Source of the DNA: an uncultured Clostridia bacterium
GTDB taxonomy: Bacteria; Bacillota; Clostridia; Peptostreptococcales; Anaerovoracaceae
DNA: 7,270 nucleotides
Direction of reading: 5' to 3'
Assembly: GCA_934247125.1 (NCBI GenBank)
Contig: CAKQIZ010000085.1
Location: forward strand, 1 to 7,270
Below the pieces are notes generated by a model that saw only the letters and a list, made by a program, of their open reading frames with translations, made no database searches and was not told the DNA's origin. This document shows, piece by piece, positions 1 through 4,841 of the stretch (position 1 is its first letter; each line of letters opens with the position of its first letter). The position numbers and the translations under genes were made by a program.

Positions 1-15
1 CTTTTCATATACAAC

Positions 16-58
16 TGCGCCCGCGTTCAAACGAAGGGGTTCCTTGAACGCGGGCGCA
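16..58 (-). terminator. Strong hairpin after the Cys-rich small-domain gene, probable terminator
   Basis: A perfect 15-bp inverted repeat pairs 16-30 with 44-58, leaving a 13-nt loop that contains a further GAA/TTC pairing (33-35 with 40-42). It begins 4 bp after the stop codon of the minus-strand gene ending at 63, the usual place for a Rho-independent terminator. The tract after the stem on the minus strand (GTTGTATATG) is only moderately T-rich, so termination may be partial, or the hairpin may mainly protect the 3' end of the mRNA. The plus-strand flank is also only moderately T-rich. Confidence 0.7.
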
Positions 59-62
59 CCAT

Positions 63-362
63 TTATCTGTTCTTCTTGGCAATCTCCGAAATCTGGTTCC
101 AATGCTCCGTAACGTAGGAATAGCTTTTACGCCCATGCGGCACCATACAGCCGCTGCAATCCTTCACGCCGTTTTCCAGCCATTTGAAATTGCCGCCGCA
201 GCCGCTGCCCAGCGCGTACAGCGGGCAATAGCAGAACAGGCAATTAAAGTTCTCAGGATGCGCTGTTTCATGGCACGGGAAGAATTCGCAGTTCCGGTTC
301 TGAACAAAGGAATAATTGCATTCCTCCGGTCGCTTGTTCCATACATTTTGCTCAGCCGCCAT
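63..362 (-). CDS. Cysteine-rich small-domain protein, predicted metal-binding (PF04071-like)
   Basis: This 99-residue soluble protein has nine cysteines: 15, 25, 30, 41, 44, 46, 55, 69 and 72. The order of motifs, NRNCEFFPCH (23-31), FNCLFCYCPLY (39-49), GCGGNF (54-59) and KDCSGCMVPH (67-76), matches the cysteine-rich small domain family (PF04071), a compact module thought to bind a metal ion or iron-sulfur cluster. Members are found in anaerobic bacteria and archaea, and from memory some lie near cobalamin genes. No biochemical role is known to me. The length suits a stand-alone domain. The start is supported by GGAGGT (369-374) six bases upstream. There is no signal peptide or membrane segment. 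It lies 56 bp after a small unknown gene and is probably the last gene of that transcript, ending at the hairpin at 16-58. Family assignment is confident; function is open. Confidence 0.93.
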   Translation of the reverse strand: MAAEQNVWNKRPEECNYSFVQNRNCEFFPCHETAHPENFNCLFCYCPLYALGSGCGGNFKWLENGVKDCSGCMVPHGRKSYSYVTEHWNQISEIAKKNR

Positions 363-418
363 AGTTGTACCTCCGATCTTCGGTTTTCTTGTTATCGATG
401 AATTTTTGCGTATTGGGG

Positions 419-616
419 CTATATTTGCATTTTGCCATCATTTCCGAGTTTGCCCTGCTTCCAGAGTGGAACATACTGATTTTTCATAAGCAGATCATAG
501 TTTCTGCCGAGGTACTCTCGCTCTATTTCGTATTCCTCCGGCGACATCCCTTCCCGCCAAAATGGCGCTTCTTTCAGCGTATAAGTCGCCCAATCGTCCT
601 CTGTCTGGACATTCAT
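419..616 (-). CDS. Small hypothetical protein (65 aa)
   Basis: I do not recognise this family. The product is a soluble, charged protein rich in aromatic residues (three Trp, five Tyr), with an acidic middle (MSPEEYEIEREYLG, 24-37) that looks helical and a basic, Gly-containing tail (WKQGKLGNDGK, 52-62). It has no cysteines, signal peptide or membrane segment. Its ATG overlaps the TGA of the upstream gene as ATGA (613-616) and only a weak GAAGAA precedes it, so it is most likely translated by coupling. The tight pairing suggests the two products act together. A two-gene toxin-antitoxin-type module is one possibility, but nothing in the sequence matches a toxin family I know. That it is coding is supported by the overlap and the plausible protein composition. 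Confidence 0.7.
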   Translation of the reverse strand: MNVQTEDDWATYTLKEAPFWREGMSPEEYEIEREYLGRNYDLLMKNQYVPLWKQGKLGNDGKMQI

Positions 617-804
617 TTCTTCAATGCTTCGCCCTGCTGCTTCTTTTCTGCCTGATCGGATTCCTTCATCGCGGCAATATCCTCTGCTGTGGGCAGATTT
701 TCCGGGGAATAGGCGCTGTTCAGCTGCTGATAGAGTGCTTCCGCCTGTTCGCGGGTAAGGGCCCGCAGCTTCTGATTAATATCCTTCGGATTCCTTTCCG
801 CCAT
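613..804 (-). CDS. Small hypothetical charged helical protein (63 aa)
   Basis: I do not recognise this family. The product is polar and probably mostly helical, with a segment INQKLRALTREQAEALYQQL (9-28), a Pro-containing linker (SPENLP) and a Lys/Gln/Glu-rich tail. It has no cysteines and no membrane segment. The start is set by AAGGGGAG (813-820) eight bases upstream of the ATG. It is the first gene after the 220-bp gap that carries a strong promoter (982-1010) and a hairpin plus T tract (839-883), so its expression may depend on read-through of that hairpin. The stop codon overlaps the start of the next gene by 4 bp (ATGA), implying coupled translation. Function is unknown; a regulator or antitoxin-like partner of the downstream product would be speculation. 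Confidence 0.7.
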   Translation of the reverse strand: MAERNPKDINQKLRALTREQAEALYQQLNSAYSPENLPTAEDIAAMKESDQAEKKQQGEALKK

Positions 805-838
805 TGCAGTCGCTCCCCTTCATACAAAACAGATTGAG

Positions 839-883
839 AAAAACCGCCGCGCGGAACAGCTCGCAAGCTGACCATCGCGGCGG
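839..883 (-). terminator. GC-rich stem plus T5: intrinsic terminator or leader attenuator
   Basis: Read on the minus strand, an 8-bp all-GC stem (876-883 pairing with 844-851) encloses a 24-nt loop that contains its own AGCT/AGCT mini-hairpin (866-869 with 858-861), and is followed directly by TTTTT (843-839) and then CTC. This has the form of a Rho-independent terminator. It lies about 93 to 137 nt after the predicted transcription start and 35 nt before the start codon at 804, so it could end a small RNA, attenuate the downstream small genes, or stop read-through from the DUF2284 genes. The T tract is short, so termination may be incomplete. Confidence 0.6.
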
Positions 884-966
884 CGCTGCTGAACCTCGCT
901 GCCAGTCTGATCGCGCTGGTTCGGAGCCTGACCGAACGGCAACAGGGAAAGGCGGAAAAGCGCAAG
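868..966 (+). pseudogene. Possible remnant of a small hydrophobic-peptide gene on the plus strand
   Basis: Translation of 868-966 gives a 33-residue peptide with a hydrophobic segment (LTIAAALLNLAASLIALV) followed by a charged tail (RSLTERQQGKAEKRK). This looks like a small membrane peptide, and the third codon positions are mostly G or C like those of the neighbours. The frame is open back only to 838 and has no ATG, GTG or TTG start. It also runs on into sequence antisense to the DUF2284 gene. An adjacent frame reads KQIEKNRRAEQLAS and stops at 869-871, so a one-base frameshift could join the two. It may be a decayed gene, or chance translation of GC-rich RNA-coding DNA. I see no ribosome binding site. 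Confidence 0.25.
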
Positions 967-981
967 CTCCCTGCCCGCATC

Positions 982-1010
982 AGTATAACACAGCTTCCAT
1001 TCGCTGGCAA
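982..1010 (-). promoter_or_regulatory. Near-consensus sigma70 promoter with extended -10
   Basis: On the minus strand the -35 box TTGCCA (1010-1005) and the -10 box TATACT (987-982) each match five of six consensus positions. They are separated by exactly 17 bp, and TG one base before the -10 adds an extended -10 element. Transcription should start near 975 and run toward the small genes below 804. It sits just after the stop codon of the DUF2284 gene (1025), which separates the left-hand genes into their own transcription unit. It is the best promoter match I found in the window. Confidence 0.7.
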
Positions 1011-1024
1011 GCGCCGGAGGCTTC

Positions 1025-1561
1025 CTAAAACGCATACATTCCAAACAGAGCCAAACTTCCATCGCTGCAGGTGTACTCCATATTGCAGGCTTCCGTCAGC
1101 TTTTTGACATAGATGCAGTAAGCGGACAGGCAGGAAAACTGCCGCTCCGCATCGCGGCAGGGCTCGCCGTCCAGTATGGCGCAGCGCTCGCAGAGGTTGC
1201 AGCAGCTCGCGCCCGCCATCTTGCCGCGATAACCTTCCCGCTTCAGCCGCGCGATCACACGGAGCATTCCCTGGTTGTGTTCGCGCTTTGCAGCCTTAAT
1301 CGCCTGCCGGTCAGAATAATCGGTGATGTTCCATTTACTCTGAAACACCAGTGCATCCTTGTATACGGAAAGCCGCTGCTCCATTTCCTCCGGCGTTCCG
1401 CAATCGGGCGGACAGGAATAATTCGCACCGTATTGTCCGCACAGGTTTTCTGCGCAGAACGGGCGAAACACGGGATCAAAGACCACTCTGTCCATGCCGA
1501 TAATCGCTGCGGCGCTGAATCCCTCGTCCAGTGCTAACTGGATCATGTCATACTTGTTCAT
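1025..1561 (-). CDS. DUF2284 family predicted metal-binding protein (178 aa)
   Basis: This is a stand-alone DUF2284 protein (PF10050/COG5423 type), a family of predicted metal-binding proteins found mostly in anaerobes and thought to carry iron-sulfur clusters. It has 13 cysteines. The diagnostic groups are FCAENLC (35-41), YSCPPDCG (48-55, Cys50 and Cys54), a ferredoxin-like CNLCERC plus Cys135 (121, 124, 127, 135), and FSCLSAYC (142-149). It is soluble with no signal peptide. The substrate or partner is unknown to me. AGAGGG (1571-1576) lies nine bases upstream of the ATG and overlaps the stop codon of the preceding gene, 13 bp away, so the two are almost certainly co-transcribed and are tandem paralogues. 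Ten of its cysteines align with the upstream copy, and the length is normal for the bare domain. Confidence 0.92.
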   Translation of the reverse strand: MNKYDMIQLALDEGFSAAAIIGMDRVVFDPVFRPFCAENLCGQYGANYSCPPDCGTPEEMEQRLSVYKDALVFQSKWNITDYSDRQAIKAAKREHNQGMLRVIARLKREGYRGKMAGASCCNLCERCAILDGEPCRDAERQFSCLSAYCIYVKKLTEACNMEYTCSDGSLALFGMYAF

Positions 1562-1574
1562 GTTGAATGTCCCT

Positions 1575-2420
1575 CTATTTCTTCGATCTTCCGCCGATCA
1601 GAATCATGCCATACAGGAAGAGTTGAGTGCTTCCCCATACGTAGCGCATTCCGACTGTCTCCGCGAGCTTTTTTACGTTGATGCAGTATGCGGAAAGACA
1701 GGAAAACATCCTGTCCGGGTGGCGGCAGGGCTCGCCCGTCGTTCGTGTGCAGACCTCGCACAGATTGCAGGAACCTACGCCGCACATTCTGCTGCGAGAT
1801 TGGATACGGTGCATACACTCCACAACGCGCAGCATGGCCGCCGTGTGCGCCTGCTGCGCGCGGTTGATCACGTCGAAGTCGTTCCAGTCGTGCAGCTCCC
1901 ACTGGCTCTGTACGACCAGCGCCTTGCGGTAGCCGGTTACGATGCGTTCCATCGAAGAAACACTGCCGCAGTTCGGCGGACAGGAATGGTTCACGCCGTA
2001 TTGACCGCACAAATTCTCCGCGCAGTATCTGCGAAAACTGGAATCGAATACGATGTCCTTCGTGTCGATGATCGCGGCGCAGAAGCCCTGCGCATGGGCA
2101 AAGGCCAATGCTTTTTCACACTTTTCCTTCTCACACGCCAGCGCGCGCGCCTGCACCTGTTCCGCGCTGGTCAGCGCCGGAAGCCCAGCCGCCTGAATGG
2201 CGAGGTTCCACGTCCTGAAATGTGCCTTGATTCTCCATGCTTCGGGTACTTCCTTGTAAATGGGCGTTTGGCCCAGCGCCTTCGCCGTTTCCAGCAGGGG
2301 TTGGAGCAGCTGCTCTTCCTCAGGCGTCAGCGGCATACCGGGACGCCATGGCGTGGCCTTCGTCTTCTGCCACTGCAGTTCGCGTTGCCTCTGTCTTTTC
2401 GCATGTTCGCTGCAGCCCAT
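1575..2420 (-). CDS. DUF2284 protein with N-terminal HNH_repeat-like domain (281 aa)
   Basis: Residues about 108-275 form a DUF2284 predicted metal-binding domain with the same cysteine plan as its neighbour: CAENLC (133, 138), HSCPPNCG (Cys147, Cys151), CNLCEVC plus Cys232 (218, 221, 224, 232) and FSCLSAYC (241, 246). The N-terminal 100 residues are extra. After a basic start (KRQRQRELQWQKTK, 8-21), residues about 34-80 contain ALGQTP and HFRTWNLAIQAAGL (67-80). This resembles the homing-endonuclease-associated repeat (HNH_repeat, PF18780 type; typical ending FGSWNxALxAAGL), a probable small helical DNA-binding unit. No HNH nuclease motif is present. The start is supported by a very strong GAGGAGGGAG (2426-2435). 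It lies 80 bp after the transglutaminase-like gene, so it may be read from that operon or from its own undetected promoter. An iron-sulfur or metal-sensing protein that touches DNA is my inference only. Confidence 0.92.
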   Translation of the reverse strand: MGCSEHAKRQRQRELQWQKTKATPWRPGMPLTPEEEQLLQPLLETAKALGQTPIYKEVPEAWRIKAHFRTWNLAIQAAGLPALTSAEQVQARALACEKEKCEKALAFAHAQGFCAAIIDTKDIVFDSSFRRYCAENLCGQYGVNHSCPPNCGSVSSMERIVTGYRKALVVQSQWELHDWNDFDVINRAQQAHTAAMLRVVECMHRIQSRSRMCGVGSCNLCEVCTRTTGEPCRHPDRMFSCLSAYCINVKKLAETVGMRYVWGSTQLFLYGMILIGGRSKK

Positions 2421-2500
2421 CGGTTCTCCCTCCTCGGTTTCCTTTCCGCGCTTCGAAAAGCACTGTAATGTATCAAGTCTTTATGCTTACGCTTTGTCGC
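2421..2500. other. 80-bp gap between transglutaminase-like and DUF2284 genes
   Basis: This is the longest gap among the right-hand genes. It contains the strong ribosome binding site of the DUF2284 fusion gene (2426-2435) and a small 4-bp hairpin (2450-2461) with no T tract on the minus strand. I found no convincing -35/-10 pair and no good terminator, so whether a new transcription unit begins here is unresolved. Confidence 0.5.
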
Positions 2501-4828
2501 TTACAGCTGCCCCTTCCAGAACAGCTTCAGCTTCTGGCCCGCGCTAAGGCGCTTCCGCATCAGCCTGCGCGTCTGCTTCGCGAAGTAGTAGGTCTCCTGA
2601 TATTCTGCCTCCGAAACGGCATGATCCGAAAACGCGGCCGTCTGGCAGATGCTCAGGATCTCCTGATATTTAATCGCCATATCCTCGCCGAGATCGCTGC
2701 GCACCGTTTCCACAAAGTTGGACGGGATAACGCAGTCCGGCCAGCGGTAGATCAGCCGCATCAGCCGGTGCAGCTCCGCGTAGAGGTTCTTCAGCGCCTG
2801 TCGCCGGTCAGCGAGCCGCAGCGAGCGCCGCCTGCGTATTTGCCTGGCCCAGATGCGCAGCAAATGCACCAGCAGGATCAAAAGCAGCAGGAAAGCGGAA
2901 ATCGTGGCGATCCAGCGCACGATAGGCGTAAAGAAATCGTGCTGCTGTTCCTCGTCGTCCTCTTCGGGATCCTCGTGGATGTCCTCTGTCATGTCCAGAC
3001 TGTTCTCCGGCGGCGAATCCGGCGGCGTGGTCTGGTTCTGCGCGCTGTCCGCGCCGGTTCCGGAAAGCGCGTCCTCCTGCTCCATCAGGTTCATGTACTT
3101 CGGCGTTACCTCAAAGGGGATCCAGCCGATGCCGTCCTGATAGATTTCCGCCCATGCGTGGGCGACTTCCTCAGTCACCGTAAACGCCTCTCCGCTCTGC
3201 GCCTCCGCCGCCTGTTCGGGCGCAATCAGATAGCCCTCCACATAGCGCGCGGGAATGCCGAAATAGCGCATCATAACCACCGCGGCCGTCGCGTAATGCA
3301 CGTCGTAGCCGCGCTTGGAAACCGTCAGAAAGTCCTTCAGAAAATCGCTTTCGGATCTTTTTGTGGAAATGCTCTCGCCGTAATCCACATTTTCACCCAG
3401 CCACTCAAGGATGCTCTGCTTGGCCTTGGCGTAGCTCAAGTGCGCGCCGCCGTCAAAGGAAACGTCGCCCCAGATGTCGTGCATCAGCGCGCGGGTTTCT
3501 TCAGGCAGATCCAGAAAGTGCGAATAGACGTAGCTGTTGTAGTAGCTCTCGCAGATCAGATAATTGTTCAGCGCTTCGTCGATCTGCCCCGCGTCCGCTT
3601 CCTTCAGAAGTCTTGAAAGCGTGGCGTAGCGCTTCACCTGATTGGTTTTCGAACTCAGCGTGTAGGCGTCCAGTCCCTGAAAGCCGTCGTAGCGCAGCCG
3701 AATATCGCCGATCTCGTCCATGCTGAGCAGTCCCTGCGCGTCCGTCAGCTCGTAGGGTGCGTAAATATATTTGGCGGGCGCACCGCTATGCTGTATGCGC
3801 AGCGTGATCGGTTCCTCGGCGGCCGTTTCCGCATCCAGCACAGAAGCGGCGCTTGCGATCTGCGTAGTGCCATAAAATCCGTTCTGGTGCAGCCGGTAAA
3901 ACAGCGCCGCACCGTCCGAAAGCGAAGCGGGATCCGCCTCGTTCCAGCCGCTTGAAGTGTATTCCGATCCGATGAAGCCGCGCAGATACAGCGATTCCGG
4001 CTCGCTCATCGTGACCTCCAGCATCGGCTGGCCGGTTTCAATCATGCTGCCGAGGCCGGAAAATTTGCCCTCAGGCAGTCGGGTGGAGGTCTTTTCGCCG
4101 TAGCGAACGTCCTCCACGGTTTCGGCAACCTTTTCGTTCAGCGCGTCGATGATCGGAAAATCCTGATCCTTCAGCAGCATTGCGCCGCCGAAAAGCACCG
4201 CGCCGCACACCGCGAGCATGCTGATCCACGCCAGCAGCCGCACGCCGGCAAACCGGCTGTCGCCGTTCGCGGGAAGCCGCAGCTGCAATAGCGCGAGCAG
4301 GTAAACGCAAATCCAGATTTCATTGCCCGCAAGCTGCAGGCAGATTTCAAGCGCCAGCAGAATCGCGCCGATCACCCATGCGATGAACGCGCTCTCGCTC
4401 TGCACGATCCATACGCAGGCCAGCGCGATCAGCACGGCGGCAAACACCTCCGCCATGGGCAGCGCGGCCTCGTTTTCGGCAAGGCGTATCATATTCCGCG
4501 CCAGCCGCGCCCCAATCGTATCGGAAATGCGGTTCAGCATGGCGCACAGTCCGCCGCCCAGATCGAAAAACAGCATGCATACGGCAAAGCCGGCGAGTAC
4601 CGCGCCCAGCAGCGCGGCATGACCGTAGCGCGCCCTGCCGAGCAGGCAGTACAGAAGAATCGTAATCAGCCCGGCCGCAATCACCCACAGAAGCCGTGCC
4701 GCTCCAAAAATGCCAAACAGGCAGCCGCTCATGCCGGTAAACAGCAGCGCGGCAGCCAGTGCGGCAGCAGCGGAGGAACGCGATCCTCCGCGCGAATTTT
4801 CCAATGGAAGAATTTGAAGCGTATTCAT
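2501..4828 (-). CDS. Multi-pass membrane protein with degenerate transglutaminase-like domain (TgpA-like)
   Basis: The 775-residue product has the TgpA layout: about seven N-terminal membrane helices (near 19-42, 45-64, 70-90, 126-144, 147-166, 170-184, 195-218), a large extracytoplasmic region, a transglutaminase-like core, an acidic linker (612-631), an eighth helix (636-660), and a basic cytoplasmic tail of about 110 residues resembling DUF4129. The core is clear from GIPARYVEGYL (524-534) and AHAWAEIY (556-563). In the usual family motif GYCxHFA the Cys is nucleophilic, but here it reads GYDVHYA with Asp509. His557 is kept, and the usual Asp of W-x-x-x-DPT is Glu573 (WIPFEVTP). The GAC codon is clean in the sequence. 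It is therefore unlikely to be a classical transglutaminase or thiol protease. GAGGT (4839-4843) overlaps the stop of the upstream DUF58 gene, 13 bp away. The role is probably at the cell envelope; the substrate is unknown. Confidence 0.92.
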   Translation of the reverse strand: MNTLQILPLENSRGGSRSSAAAALAAALLFTGMSGCLFGIFGAARLLWVIAAGLITILLYCLLGRARYGHAALLGAVLAGFAVCMLFFDLGGGLCAMLNRISDTIGARLARNMIRLAENEAALPMAEVFAAVLIALACVWIVQSESAFIAWVIGAILLALEICLQLAGNEIWICVYLLALLQLRLPANGDSRFAGVRLLAWISMLAVCGAVLFGGAMLLKDQDFPIIDALNEKVAETVEDVRYGEKTSTRLPEGKFSGLGSMIETGQPMLEVTMSEPESLYLRGFIGSEYTSSGWNEADPASLSDGAALFYRLHQNGFYGTTQIASAASVLDAETAAEEPITLRIQHSGAPAKYIYAPYELTDAQGLLSMDEIGDIRLRYDGFQGLDAYTLSSKTNQVKRYATLSRLLKEADAGQIDEALNNYLICESYYNSYVYSHFLDLPEETRALMHDIWGDVSFDGGAHLSYAKAKQSILEWLGENVDYGESISTKRSESDFLKDFLTVSKRGYDVHYATAAVVMMRYFGIPARYVEGYLIAPEQAAEAQSGEAFTVTEEVAHAWAEIYQDGIGWIPFEVTPKYMNLMEQEDALSGTGADSAQNQTTPPDSPPENSLDMTEDIHEDPEEDDEEQQHDFFTPIVRWIATISAFLLLLILLVHLLRIWARQIRRRRSLRLADRRQALKNLYAELHRLMRLIYRWPDCVIPSNFVETVRSDLGEDMAIKYQEILSICQTAAFSDHAVSEAEYQETYYFAKQTRRLMRKRLSAGQKLKLFWKGQL

Positions 4829-4841
4829 ATAATCCGGTACC

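Larger units (their letters stand above)
839..976 (-). ncRNA. Candidate structured leader or small RNA (about 135 nt)
   Basis: The interval runs from the predicted start of transcription of the promoter at 982-1010 to the end of the T tract at 839. It holds three hairpins: 968-973 with 943-948, 932-937 with 919-924, and the terminator-like stem. I recognise no known riboswitch or small-RNA consensus in it, nor a T-box or ribosomal-protein leader. It could be a cis-acting attenuator of the small genes below 804, or a free small RNA. The call is inferred from promoter and terminator positions only, and the end points are estimates. Confidence 0.35.
805..1024. other. 220-bp intergenic region with promoter, structured leader and terminator-like hairpin
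   Basis: This gap lies between the second DUF2284 gene (ends 1025) and the 63-codon gene (starts 804). On the minus strand it holds, in order, a promoter (982-1010), a hairpin pairing 968-973 with 943-948, a hairpin pairing 932-937 with 919-924 (six perfect pairs, 7-nt loop), and a GC-rich stem 876-883/844-851 followed by five T residues. On the plus strand 868-966 reads as a hydrophobic then basic peptide without a good start codon. The whole is described further in the separate entries and findings. Confidence 0.6.

Noticed and set aside
377..418. AT-richer stretch before the Cys-rich small-domain gene as a possible promoter
   Set aside because: A -10-like GATAAC can be found, but no matching -35 box lies 16-18 bp upstream. 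Read-through from the upstream small genes is simpler.
562..837. Plus-strand frame of 91 codons with hydrophobic stretches
   Set aside because: It lies antisense to the two small overlapping genes, which have better support from ribosome binding site, promoter and ATGA coupling. The hydrophobic look comes from complementing Glu/Lys-rich codons.
820..1062. Minus-strand open frame of 80 codons across the 220-bp gap
   Set aside because: It overlaps the end of the DUF2284 gene out of frame, spans the strong promoter and the terminator-like hairpin, and has no ribosome binding site or family resemblance.
2450..2461. Small hairpin GCTT/AAGC between the transglutaminase-like and DUF2284 genes
   Set aside because: It has only four base pairs and no T tract on either strand in the right place, so it is not a credible terminator.
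1494..2468. Long plus-strand open frame of 324 codons opposite the DUF2284 genes
   Set aside because: It runs antisense through two well-supported DUF2284 genes, its product is a low-quality Arg/Leu/Ala-rich sequence, and no domain is visible. It is a GC-driven shadow frame.
2237..3616. Plus-strand open frame of 459 codons opposite the transglutaminase-like gene
   Set aside because: It overlaps the end of the DUF2284 fusion gene and the transglutaminase-like gene in antisense, has Arg/His-rich composition typical of reverse-strand translation, and has no recognisable motif.
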